The notes: generated by a model from the sequence alone, not told the origin. Shown: positions 27,871 through 36,387, counted from the first letter of the stretch. The stretch: DNA of 46,338 nucleotides from Gammaproteobacteria bacterium (GCA_030148325.1 JASBTR010000162.1:1-46338), one strand, 5' to 3'. A program made the numbers and translations.

Positions 27871-29156
27871 TACTCTGATTGATACATGGCTGCCATTTCC
27901 CGCCCCAGGCGCACACTCTCAGAGATAGAACGATCTTCGGGATAATAATAACTGGTATCGGCAATATACAGACCGTCAATATCAGTCTTAACCGGTGGCA
28001 GATTCTTTAAAAAACCGGGTGGACAAATCGGCTGGGCAAAACCATAACGTGACACATGCGCGTGGCTGAAATCATCATCGGACAAATCTGAATTCAGTTG
28101 TTTAATATAGGAACGCGCCTCGGCAATAAACTCATCATTGCTCATTGCATGTTTGACATGCGTCTGCGGCATATAATAAGGCACGTACACTACATGCGTT
28201 CCCAGTGGGCGTAGATTGGAGAATTCGATAATCCCGGGAATATCGATGGATTCGTCGCTGATGTTGAGCCAGAAATTGTTGCTCACTGGTTTTTTCATCT
28301 GGAAAATAACGCAAACCACGCCCATATTCTGAATCGAGCGATATTTCTGTTTGTTCTCTTCAGGCAGGGCGGGAATCATATCCGCCACAAAAGGCAGCGG
28401 GATGGTGCTGAATACTGCATCATAGCGCTGACTGTCCGTATCGGTTTGCAGCACATCAACCGCCTGGTTCTTTACGCTCACCTGTCTAACTGCCGTTTTC
28501 AAATTAAACTTTCCACCCTGTGCCGTGATCGCCTGTTCAAATTCATCCAGCAAGGTCTGTGAACCGCCTTGCAGATAGCCCATCTGTTCCTGCATCAGGC
28601 TCTTACGCGAAACACCCACGCGTTTAATCCGCGACCAGATCCAGGCAGCTGACAGATTATCCCTGTATTCAAAAAATTTGAGCGCAAACAGTCGTTGCCA
28701 GAGTACCTCATAGGCGCGTTGCCCAATCCAGCGACGAATCCATACCGAGGCTTCCTGATCATCCAGATGTTGCCAGTCTTTAATTTTTGTTGAAATAAAG
28801 GCATGCACGCCATAACGCAACTTTGAAATCAAATCGAGTTCGGGAAATTTCAGTAACGCAATCGGGTTGCCCCATTCATGCAGGCGGCCCTTAAAATAAT
28901 AACCCATGCGCGTATCCTTCCAGCACAGCCTGTCTTCGATACCCAGCTCTCCTAACAATTCAAAAAGGCTTTCATCTGGCTTACAGATAAAATGATAGTA
29001 ACGCTCGATATTCAGCCCGGCAAAATCAAAGTGCGCCGCCATGCCGCCAATCCGATCATCGGCTTCATAAATGTCCACCGCATGTCCCTGTTTGAGAAGA
29101 TCGTAGGCACAGGCCAGGCCCATTACACCGGCACCAATTACGGCAACTTTAGACAT
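27870..29156 (-). CDS. FAD-dependent oxidoreductase of a lipid-sugar/polysaccharide cluster
   Basis: A 428-residue flavoprotein. The N-terminal dinucleotide fold is clear (VAVIGAGVMGLACAYDLLKQ, acidic end in DIYEADDRIGGMAAHF). The C-terminal FAD contact is GLYIADTSYYYPEDRSISES. It resembles the amine-oxidase/protoporphyrinogen-oxidase/UDP-galactopyranose-mutase-like group often found in surface-polysaccharide loci. The substrate is unknown. It is on the same strand as the DprE1/DprE2-like genes but is separated from them by a 400-base nested repeat. A role in the same glycolipid pathway is inference. Confidence 0.85.
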   Translation of the reverse strand: MSKVAVIGAGVMGLACAYDLLKQGHAVDIYEADDRIGGMAAHFDFAGLNIERYYHFICKPDESLFELLGELGIEDRLCWKDTRMGYYFKGRLHEWGNPIALLKFPELDLISKLRYGVHAFISTKIKDWQHLDDQEASVWIRRWIGQRAYEVLWQRLFALKFFEYRDNLSAAWIWSRIKRVGVSRKSLMQEQMGYLQGGSQTLLDEFEQAITAQGGKFNLKTAVRQVSVKNQAVDVLQTDTDSQRYDAVFSTIPLPFVADMIPALPEENKQKYRSIQNMGVVCVIFQMKKPVSNNFWLNISDESIDIPGIIEFSNLRPLGTHVVYVPYYMPQTHVKHAMSNDEFIAEARSYIKQLNSDLSDDDFSHAHVSRYGFAQPICPPGFLKNLPPVKTDIDGLYIADTSYYYPEDRSISESVRLGREMAAMYQSE

Positions 29157-29200
29157 AGTCGTTCCTGATTAAAAGAGAATAAACCTGTTATTTTGTAAAT

Positions 29201-29484
29201 AACGCAGAGAACGCAGAGCCGCAGAGGCGCAAAGATTATTATTTTAGGGAAGCTCTGATTAATTCCGTTGGCCCTGAGCTTGTCGAAGGGCAGAATATAT
29301 AACATTATGATTTCACAATAGTTGCCGTTCATGGTTCGACAAGGCTCTCCTGATCGGAGCCGAGAGACTCACCACGAACGGCGGAATTAATAAGAGCTTC
29401 CTTAGAGTATAAATTCACAATTCCCGACATATTTAACTTTATAAAACTCTGCGCCTTTGCGCCTCCGCGTCCTCTGCGTTTATA
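29201..29484. repeat. Triple-nested palindromic element
   Basis: The outer shell is AACGCAGAGAACGCAGAG and GGCGCAAAG (29201-29234), mirrored by CTCTGCGCCTTTGCGCCTCC and CTCTGCGTTTAT (29447-29484). The middle shell is GGAAGCTCTGATTAATTCCG (29248-29267) against 29382-29401, with one mismatch in 20. The inner shell is CCGTTCATGGT (29325-29335) against ACCACGAACGG (29371-29381), plus GGCTC/GAGCC (29343-29361) and GCCCTGAGCTTGTCGAAGGG (29271-29290). It fills the 403-base gap (29157-29559), in which no gene is seen. Confidence 0.8.
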
Positions 29485-29559
29485 TTGCGGGCAATAATGA
29501 GGGGGTTGAATTCTAAACGCCACAATAAACCTCACATTGTTTATGAAAGGTTCCTTCAT

Positions 29560-30507
29560 TTAGAATTTCAATACGTAATGCGAATAAGTTTTATCGAGAA
29601 ATGTCTCCTCGATAGCCGCAGCAAACGCCGTGGACTCGATATTAAAAATCTCCCACCAGGGAATCAGATCGAATTCATCATGCGCAACCAGCGCCTTTAA
29701 CTGGGAGGTGGTAAAGGGTGGGTTGTTACTGAACAGGGCATAGACCTTGAGCAATATCCAGAACAGGGAATAGGGAATATTCACTATCCACGTCCTCGCC
29801 TTTACTGTATTTCGGATACAGCGGATCATATCAATATAATCAACTTTTTCCCGCCCGGTGATATTGTAGATTTCGTTCTCGGGCTGCATCTCCATGGCTG
29901 CAATAATGATATTGCAGAAGTCTTTGGCATACAGTGGCTGACGCATATAGCGACCATCACCGGGAATGGGGAATACCGGGATTCGTTGCATGAAACGTGA
30001 GAGCCAGCCCAGGTGTTTACGATCAAACCAGCCGAACATCAGAGTTGGACGCAAAATGCAGTACTTTAAGCCGCTTTCAATCACCAGCCGTTCCTGCTCT
30101 TTCTTGGTATTGGTATAATCATCATCGGCCACTGACTCCACTACCGAGGAACTGATGTGCACGACATAGGGAACCGAGTATTCTTTCATGGTCGCCAGCA
30201 CCTGTTCGGCCGATTCGACATTATTACGAATAAAGTCATCGGAGTACTTTGATCCAATTTGTGCCTGCAGCATCAACACCATTTCAGCATCTCTGAAATG
30301 CGCCTGCCAGTCACCGGGGCGGGACACATCCGCGTCAATGGCTATGACATCCGGATGAATTTCTCTTAAGATATTCAGGTTTTCTGTAAACTTGTCAATT
30401 GCAACCAGGTTGGTATAGCCCTGTTTTTTTAGCTGTACAATCAGGTTCTGTCCGACCAGTCCCGCCGCGCCCGGGATAATAATTTTGCTGTTTTTTTCTA
30501 ACTTCAT
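29560..30507 (-). CDS. NAD(P)-dependent epimerase/dehydratase-like protein
   Basis: A 315-residue extended-SDR protein. The glycine-rich motif IIIPGAAGLVGQNLI follows the start, SSSVVES and YTNTKKEQERLV supply the Ser/Tyr/Lys region (Y-x3-K), and LRPTLMFGWFDRKHLGW follows. A hydrophobic stretch (WIVNIPYSLFWILLKVYALF) occurs near residues 235-255, which is unusual for a soluble epimerase and suggests membrane association. The frame extends upstream to 30573, but the ATG at 30507 lies two bases after the DprE2-like stop and leaves the dinucleotide motif near the N-terminus, so it is preferred. The substrate is probably a sugar nucleotide or a lipid-linked sugar. Confidence 0.82.
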   Translation of the reverse strand: MKLEKNSKIIIPGAAGLVGQNLIVQLKKQGYTNLVAIDKFTENLNILREIHPDVIAIDADVSRPGDWQAHFRDAEMVLMLQAQIGSKYSDDFIRNNVESAEQVLATMKEYSVPYVVHISSSVVESVADDDYTNTKKEQERLVIESGLKYCILRPTLMFGWFDRKHLGWLSRFMQRIPVFPIPGDGRYMRQPLYAKDFCNIIIAAMEMQPENEIYNITGREKVDYIDMIRCIRNTVKARTWIVNIPYSLFWILLKVYALFSNNPPFTTSQLKALVAHDEFDLIPWWEIFNIESTAFAAAIEETFLDKTYSHYVLKF

Positions 30508-30509
30508 AT

Positions 30510-31247
30510 TTACAGTTTCATTTTTTTGAAAATACGCTCGGGAATAGATTTTATTACCAGCATGATGCCCCACCAGAACCAGGGCAGATAAACGATGTCC
30601 CGCTGTTTATCAATCGCCCTGACAATGCCCTGGGCCACCGTTTCTGCTGATACCCAGAGCAGGCCTTTTTTAAATTCCGTTGTCATCGGTGTATCAACAA
30701 AGCCAGGCTTGATGGTCAGAACCTGCACACCTTTCGGTGCCAGGCGGTTACGCAAGCCCTGTAAAAAGATGCTTAAGCCTCCCTTGGCGGCGCCATAAAT
30801 ATAGTTACTCTGCCGCCCCCGGTCGCCGGCCACCGAGGAAATAACCGCAAGCGTGCCGCTACCACGTTTTTCCATCTCATTCGCCAGTTGAGTCAATAAG
30901 ACAACCACGCTGACAAAATTGATATTCAACTCCCTCAGAGCCTGCTCGGGGTTTTCTTCACAGGCCGGCTGATCAGGCAGCGAGCCATAGGCCACGAGCA
31001 CAATATCAAGGCCCTGCAGGAAATGCTCCGCATGTTCAATCAGCTCCTGGTGGGTTGCCGAGTCAGTCAGCTCCAATGCCAGTACATCAACCGCTTCTGC
31101 CCCCCTGACCCTGAGATCATCCGCGACAATCTGCAGATTTTCTTCATTCCGCCCCACCAGGCAGAGGCGACATTCCTGTGCTGCATAAATTTTTGCCACT
31201 TCCCGGGCAATAGCCGACGTCGCACCAATGACTAGAATTTTTTTCAT
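30510..31247 (-). CDS. dprE2: DprE2-like short-chain dehydrogenase (keto-pentose lipid reductase)
   Basis: A 245-residue classical SDR. It has ILVIGATSAIAREVA at the NAD(P) site, an active-site triad S138/Y151/K155 (ISSVAGDRGRQSNYIYGAAK) and IKPGFVDTPMT. The C-terminus VIKSIPERIFKKMKL parallels mycobacterial DprE2 (RHIPRSIFRKLPI). DprE2 reduces decaprenylphosphoryl-2-keto-ribose to decaprenylphosphoryl-arabinose after DprE1 has oxidised the ribose form. The DprE1-like gene lies directly upstream (14-base gap), matching the two-step epimerisation. The substrate here is inferred from homology and context. Confidence 0.86.
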   Translation of the reverse strand: MKKILVIGATSAIAREVAKIYAAQECRLCLVGRNEENLQIVADDLRVRGAEAVDVLALELTDSATHQELIEHAEHFLQGLDIVLVAYGSLPDQPACEENPEQALRELNINFVSVVVLLTQLANEMEKRGSGTLAVISSVAGDRGRQSNYIYGAAKGGLSIFLQGLRNRLAPKGVQVLTIKPGFVDTPMTTEFKKGLLWVSAETVAQGIVRAIDKQRDIVYLPWFWWGIMLVIKSIPERIFKKMKL

Positions 31248-31261
31248 TATACCGTTTCCGT

Positions 31262-32563
31262 TTATTCACCCGTCACGCGGCGCCAGAAACTGGACGACAT
31301 GCCCGGATCCCGGTACTGACTGAAATCACGCCATTGTGGGAAATAACGCTGAAATGCCTCAGCCGACATCCTTGCATCCTTGGCCGGATAGACAGCACCG
31401 TTTGCCTCCATCACCACCTCATCCAGTTGCTCAAACAAGGCCAGCACCCTGTCTCCATAGTTGGGGAAATCCAGCGCCAGCGTAACCCCCTGACGCGGGA
31501 ACGACAACATGCCCGGTGATTCTATATCGCCAAATTTCTTAAGCACAGAGAGAAAAGATCCCATTCCTGAAACGGCAATCGTTTCCAGCAGCGCAGTTAT
31601 TATAGCCTGCCCGTCAGCGAGAGGAACCACACATTGGTACTGGTAAAAGCCACGCCGACCATACATCCGATTCCAGTTGCCTATGCTGTCCAGAGGATAA
31701 AAGAAGGGCTCGTAATGTCCGTGAGCACCAAGCCGGTTTTTCCGGTTCTTACGATAATAAAGTTCATTGAACAGGCGAATAGTGTATTGATTTAACAGGA
31801 ACCCAGGCGCATCCACAGGCATGGATAAGGTTTTTTTCCCTGTTTTTCCAGATGCAGATCGTTCGCTATGGCGCCCGCGCATAAACAGACCACGCCCCAG
31901 ATTCTTCCCTTGCGCCAGGCAATCGATCCAGGATACCGTGTACTCCCAGTCCCGATCAGACTCCTCTGACAGAGAAAAGAATTCTGCCAGATTTTTAAAC
32001 CGGATCGTTTCGCTATCTATAAACGGCGTTGCAATTTTTTTCAGGCGTATTTCAGCCCAGGTGATCAGGCCGGTCAAACCCAGGCCGCCAATCGTTGCCC
32101 TGAACAGGGACGCATTTTCATGCGCAGAGCACTGCAGGCGTTCGCCTGTGGTTCGCAACAGTTCGAAAGCCGTCACATGGCAACCAAAAGCACCGGCCAG
32201 ATGGTGGTTCTTGCCATGCACATCATTGGCAATAGCGCCGCCAACGGTGACATATTTTGTTCCCGGTGTAACCGCCAGGAACCAGCCATGCGGCACAACC
32301 AGTTGTAGAATTTCATCCAGGCCGACACCGGATTCACAGCGCAATATACCCTGCTCGCGATCAAACTGAATGAAATGATTCAGGCGCGAGGTCACACAGA
32401 TTGTTTGCTCATCATTTAGACAGCTATCACCATAGCTCCGTCCCCGGCCATAAGGAAGGAGCAGACTGTCGGTCTTATTCAGCGCAACTGAATTTCTCCA
32501 GTCAGGGAAAACGCTGTTTTGCTTTACAACAGGGATACGACCCCATGATTGAAATACGTTCAT
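31262..32563 (-). CDS. dprE1: DprE1-like FAD oxidoreductase (decaprenylphosphoryl-ribose oxidase type)
   Basis: A 433-residue flavoprotein close to mycobacterial DprE1. GRGRSYGDSCLN (40-51) and VTVGGAIANDVHGKNHH (105-121) form the FAD site, ATIGGLGLTG (156-165) follows, and the substrate domain has EWNRAYG-like NWNRMYG (296-302), FYQYQCVVP and YPAKDARMSAE with the catalytic-type lysine K395. The position equal to DprE1 Cys387, the covalent target of benzothiazinones, is A363 (VTLALDF). The predicted reaction is oxidation of the C2 hydroxyl of a polyprenylphosphoryl-ribose. It starts three bases after the HAD-UbiA gene and is followed by the DprE2-like gene. Confidence 0.9.
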   Translation of the reverse strand: MNVFQSWGRIPVVKQNSVFPDWRNSVALNKTDSLLLPYGRGRSYGDSCLNDEQTICVTSRLNHFIQFDREQGILRCESGVGLDEILQLVVPHGWFLAVTPGTKYVTVGGAIANDVHGKNHHLAGAFGCHVTAFELLRTTGERLQCSAHENASLFRATIGGLGLTGLITWAEIRLKKIATPFIDSETIRFKNLAEFFSLSEESDRDWEYTVSWIDCLAQGKNLGRGLFMRGRHSERSASGKTGKKTLSMPVDAPGFLLNQYTIRLFNELYYRKNRKNRLGAHGHYEPFFYPLDSIGNWNRMYGRRGFYQYQCVVPLADGQAIITALLETIAVSGMGSFLSVLKKFGDIESPGMLSFPRQGVTLALDFPNYGDRVLALFEQLDEVVMEANGAVYPAKDARMSAEAFQRYFPQWRDFSQYRDPGMSSSFWRRVTGE

Positions 32564-32566
32564 TTG

Positions 32567-33991
32567 CTAAATGGCCAGGACGACACCAGTTACCGCAATC
32601 AGGACAATAAAATAACTGGGAACATCCCTGAGCGAAAAAAGAACCGGATCTTCGTTCATCTGACCACGACAGGCTAGCAGCCAGACTCGGCTGATCCAGT
32701 ACAACAAAGCGGGAAAGACTATCCACAGAAATTCCGGATTACGATACTCCACCATATGTTCAGGCGTCGTGATATACAGGGCCAGCACCAGTACCGAGAT
32801 ATAGCCACTGGCGACGCCTAAAAGAGCGAGAATATCTTTATCATCCGTCGAATAGCCACGCACCACCATTTTCTTTTTTTCCCTTTGCTCAAGATTATAT
32901 AACTCGGAATAACGTTTGAGCATCGCCAGCGAGAAAAAGATAAACAATGAAAAGGCGAGCAGCCAGAAGGACAACTCCACATCTGCAGAAAAGGTCCCTG
33001 CCAGAACCCGCAGGGTGTAAAGCCCGGCGAGAATAAAAACATCCAGTAACGCCACGGATTTTAGCCCCAACGAATAGGCCGTAGTGGTAAGAAAATAAAT
33101 GGCAAAAACAAGGGTGTAACCTGAAGATATATTAAATGCAAGAAAAGCAGACAACAGTAATAACAGCGCTGACAGGACAAGGCCTGAAAGAATAGACAGG
33201 TCGCCTGCGGCAAAGGGGCGATTCTTTTTCTCCGGGTGCCGACGATCGGCATCCAGATCCATCAAATCATTGAATATATACACCGCCGAGGCACAAAGGC
33301 AAAAAGAAACAAAAGCAAGCAGGGTCGACAAAACCCGGGACTGATCGAAATAGGAATGCGCCAGCAACAGGGGAACAAAGACAAGAATATTTTTCGCCCA
33401 TTGATGGGGACGCAATGCGCGTAGACTGCTTCTGAAAAATGATTTTTCCGTGTCAGTTTCCAGGTACTCTACTTTGTCACATTCTGACAATATTCGTCTC
33501 AGGCCCCTGCCGTGATTAACCGAGATGGCAGTAGCGGCATGCTTCCATATATGCATGTCAACCGCTTCATTGCCGATATAATCAAAACCTTTTTCTGCAT
33601 ATTTTTCCAGTAGAACGGCCGCCTTTTTCTTTCCTTTAAGATTAAGTCTTTCCGTGCTGGCCAGGACTTCATCAAACAGGTTCAGATGCGCGGCAATAGC
33701 TTCTGCAATTATTTTATCCGAGGCCGTGACAAGAACAATTGATCGACCCTTTTTTTTCTCTTTTTCAAGATAGGCAATAAGCTTTCTGTTATACGGCAGG
33801 CAACCATAATCAATGCTCATCTTTGCGGCGATTTCATGTTTCAGACAGGATTTACCCTTCAGCAACCAGATAGGAATAAAGAGGATATAAAGAAATTTCT
33901 GTCGCAGGAGCCGGATAAATGATTCCAGCAGCATGTCAGAGTGAACAAGCGTACCATCCAGGTCCACACAGAGGGGTAATTGCTCGGACAA
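32567..33991 (-). CDS. HAD phosphatase fused to UbiA-type (phospho)ribosyl-lipid synthase
   Basis: A 474-residue fusion. Residues 1 to about 185 are a HAD-type hydrolase: DLDGTL (10-15, nucleophile D10), VTAS (88-91), and YIGNEAVDM (138-146). Residues 190-474 are a polytopic UbiA domain with RPHQWAKN (194-201), the Mg-binding NDLMDLDAD (241-249) and RPFAAG (258-263). RPHQWxKN is typical of the Rv3806c group, which joins phosphoribose from PRPP to polyprenyl phosphate. The HAD half could remove the 5-phosphate from that product, a step the pathway needs (inference). It is the first gene of the cluster and is followed by the DprE1-like gene. Confidence 0.9.
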   Translation of the reverse strand: MSEQLPLCVDLDGTLVHSDMLLESFIRLLRQKFLYILFIPIWLLKGKSCLKHEIAAKMSIDYGCLPYNRKLIAYLEKEKKKGRSIVLVTASDKIIAEAIAAHLNLFDEVLASTERLNLKGKKKAAVLLEKYAEKGFDYIGNEAVDMHIWKHAATAISVNHGRGLRRILSECDKVEYLETDTEKSFFRSSLRALRPHQWAKNILVFVPLLLAHSYFDQSRVLSTLLAFVSFCLCASAVYIFNDLMDLDADRRHPEKKNRPFAAGDLSILSGLVLSALLLLLSAFLAFNISSGYTLVFAIYFLTTTAYSLGLKSVALLDVFILAGLYTLRVLAGTFSADVELSFWLLAFSLFIFFSLAMLKRYSELYNLEQREKKKMVVRGYSTDDKDILALLGVASGYISVLVLALYITTPEHMVEYRNPEFLWIVFPALLYWISRVWLLACRGQMNEDPVLFSLRDVPSYFIVLIAVTGVVLAI

Positions 33992-34110
33992 ATTTCTGAC
34001 CTTCTATAAAATCTATGGCTCTGCAGTAAAATTGCTGGGTTACTGTGAAGTACAAAACTAAATAAAAGTTCCTAATTCCTGTCCACTTTACAACACGGTT
34101 TTAGACTCTC

Positions 34111-34194
34111 GTAGGATGTGCTGAGTAAAACGAAGCGCATCGTTCGCGTGTCTAGCCTGAAATGATGCGCTTCGTTTTACTCAGCACATCATAC
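34111..34194. repeat. Long near-perfect inverted repeat (31-base arms)
   Basis: The arms are 34111-34141 (beginning GTAGGATGTGCTGAGTAAAA) and 34164-34194 (ending TTTTACTCAGCACATCATAC). They pair at 30 of 31 positions around a 22-base loop. The element lies in the gene-free stretch 33992-34518, upstream of the HAD-UbiA gene and downstream of the WbpM-like gene, so it may separate the two transcription units. Confidence 0.85.
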
Positions 34195-34235
34195 TTTATA
34201 ATATCTGGACACCCTTTTGGAACAGTTATTTAGAA

Positions 34236-34391
34236 AACTACCTCACCGCAAGCGGGCAGGGTATTAATATGAACCGCCAGGACGCAAAGGAAGCCAGGTT
34301 TTAATCAAACAATTCCTGGCGTCCCTGGCGTCCTGGCGGTTCAGATTGTTCCTTCGACTAATACCCCGTAGCTTGCTGCGGGGTGGTTTAT
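34236..34391. repeat. Composite intergenic palindrome, copy B
   Basis: It is related to the copy at 10060. The right half (34306-34391), read on the minus strand, matches 10060-10145 at 81 of 86 positions, including the CCCCGC...GGGGTATTA hairpin, the segment TTAGTCGAAGGAACAA and the CGCCAGGACG core. The left half has its own AACCGCCAGGACGCAAAGG arm (34272-34290), preceded by a degenerate outer hairpin (34239-34264). Copy B therefore has two left-type ends facing outwards. A TTTGCGTCTTTGCGTT fragment of another family lies at 34454-34469. Confidence 0.85.
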
Positions 34392-34518
34392 TCGGCACAG
34401 GAATTTTATCTCCTATTCGACAATTAATCCTGTTGCTGTTGCCTTATTGAAATTCTTTGCGTCTTTGCGTTGAATATAAAACGGCTTCGTACCCACGATC
34501 TCTGCAGGGGAACCAACC

Positions 34519-36387
34519 CTATTTACCGGAATTGGAAACAAGACGCTCCTCTTTCACCGAAGCTGACTTCATTTCTGGCACAAATGTTTTTACCAGTTCA
34601 TACAGGCCTTCTTCATCGTGGATTGCGCATTTACTTGCAACTTCATCCAGATTCTTGCTCAGGAACTTCCAGTCAACTTCCCGATAATTGGCAAGTAAAA
34701 CCTTTTCATGCCGGGTCGCTGACAAATTCTCGGACTCATGGAAAAGTTCTTCGAACAATTTTTCACCCGGGCGCAGGCCAGTATATATGATCTCCACATC
34801 CTTGCCAGGCTCTTTTCCAGATAAACGAATCATTTGTTCCGCAAGATAAGTAATATTGACCGGCTCGCCCATATCCAGCACATAAATCTCGCCACCTTTG
34901 CCCATCGCAGCAGACTGCATGATTAACTGGCATGCCTCGGGAATCGTCATGAAGTAACGGATCATATCCGGATGGGTCACTGTGAGCGGCCCGCCTTTTT
35001 TCAGCTGCGCCTTGAACAGCGGTACAACGCTTCCTGCAGACCCGAGTACGTTGCCAAAGCGTACGGTAATAAAGGATGTTGATGCCCGTGAATTGAAATT
35101 CTGACAGAAAATTTCCGCCACCCGTTTTGATGCGCCCATGACATTGGTCGGATTGACTGCTTTATCCGTTGAAATCATGACGAAACAGTCTACACCGTGT
35201 TGATTGGATGATTCGGCCAGCACCTTGGTGCCCAGCACGTTATTCTTAACCGCCTCCCTGACCTGATACTGAAGCATGGGCACATGCTTATACGCCGCCG
35301 CATGGAAAACTACGCTGGGGCGGAACTTTGACATGACATTATCAACCGACATCTTGTCTGTCACATCGCCCAGGCAGGCGTACAATAACATCTCAGGAAA
35401 TTGCCGTGACAACTCCTGTTCAATTTTGTACAGGTTATATTCGCTGCGCTCGAAAACAATCAATGCCGCCGGCTTCATTCTGGCAATCTGCCGGCATAGT
35501 TCGGAACCAATCGAACCACCGCCACCACTAACCAGTATAATTTTGTCCTTGATACCGGTTTTAATGCTGTCCCAGTCCAGCCTGATCTGATCCCGACCCA
35601 GCAGGTCATCAATCGAGACTTCGCGCAAAGTATTGACGGTCACCTTGCCCAGCGCCATATCACTGACGCGTGGCAGGGTTCGAAATTCAATATCCAGTTT
35701 TTCACAGATAGCAACAATTTCCCGCATCTTGACTGAAGACACGGAAGGCATGGCAATAATGACCAGTTTTATCTCGTGCCTGGCGACGACCTCCGGGATA
35801 TCACTGATCGTGCCCAGCACCTGCAGTCCCTGTACTTCCCGTCCCTGTTTTCCCTGATCATCATCAACAAAGCCAACCGGCATATAGGCGCTGTTATCAT
35901 TCTGTGGCTGATTCAATTCCCGCGCCACGATTTCACCTCCGCGACCGGCGCCAACAATTAATACCGGCAGGGCATCCTTGTCCAGAATGCGCCTGTCCTT
36001 GAATATACGGTAGGAGATACGCGTCCCGCCCAGCAGAAAAAACAGCAATATGCCATATAACGGGAAAATTGAGCGAGGCATGCCTTCCATCCGGGTTATG
36101 ACAAAAACCAGCGCCACAGAAATTGAGACGCCAATAATGACGGCCTTCACAATCCGGACAAAATCCGGTATTGATGCAAACCGCCATACTCCGAGGTACA
36201 GGCCCTGCCAGCGATAGACCAGCCCCTGAACCACGAGCAACAGAGGCAGAATATAGAGTGCCTGCTCCAGAACAGGCGCGGGCAGCGGCTCGAGATTAAA
36301 ACGCAGAAAATATGCGCCAAACCAGGCAAGGGGAATCGTCAATAAATCGTACAGTGAGACCAGTAACCGTCTATTTGAATTTAGCAT
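34519..36387 (-). CDS. WbpM/FlaA1/CapD-like nucleotide-sugar 4,6-dehydratase
   Basis: A 622-residue membrane enzyme. Four predicted N-terminal spans (about 8-115) are followed by a first Rossmann-like domain (VLIVGAGRGGEIVARELN) and the catalytic SDR domain from about 280, with LVSGGGGSIGSELCRQI, FHAAAYKHVPML and STDKAVNPTNVMGASKR. Family members convert UDP-GlcNAc to a 4-keto-6-deoxy sugar used for O-antigen or glycan assembly. Overlap by 17 bases with the upstream glycosyltransferase gene, and the order WbpV-, WbpL- and WbpM-like, copy the 3' end of Pseudomonas O-antigen loci. Confidence 0.93.
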   Translation of the reverse strand: MLNSNRRLLVSLYDLLTIPLAWFGAYFLRFNLEPLPAPVLEQALYILPLLLVVQGLVYRWQGLYLGVWRFASIPDFVRIVKAVIIGVSISVALVFVITRMEGMPRSIFPLYGILLFFLLGGTRISYRIFKDRRILDKDALPVLIVGAGRGGEIVARELNQPQNDNSAYMPVGFVDDDQGKQGREVQGLQVLGTISDIPEVVARHEIKLVIIAMPSVSSVKMREIVAICEKLDIEFRTLPRVSDMALGKVTVNTLREVSIDDLLGRDQIRLDWDSIKTGIKDKIILVSGGGGSIGSELCRQIARMKPAALIVFERSEYNLYKIEQELSRQFPEMLLYACLGDVTDKMSVDNVMSKFRPSVVFHAAAYKHVPMLQYQVREAVKNNVLGTKVLAESSNQHGVDCFVMISTDKAVNPTNVMGASKRVAEIFCQNFNSRASTSFITVRFGNVLGSAGSVVPLFKAQLKKGGPLTVTHPDMIRYFMTIPEACQLIMQSAAMGKGGEIYVLDMGEPVNITYLAEQMIRLSGKEPGKDVEIIYTGLRPGEKLFEELFHESENLSATRHEKVLLANYREVDWKFLSKNLDEVASKCAIHDEEGLYELVKTFVPEMKSASVKEERLVSNSGK

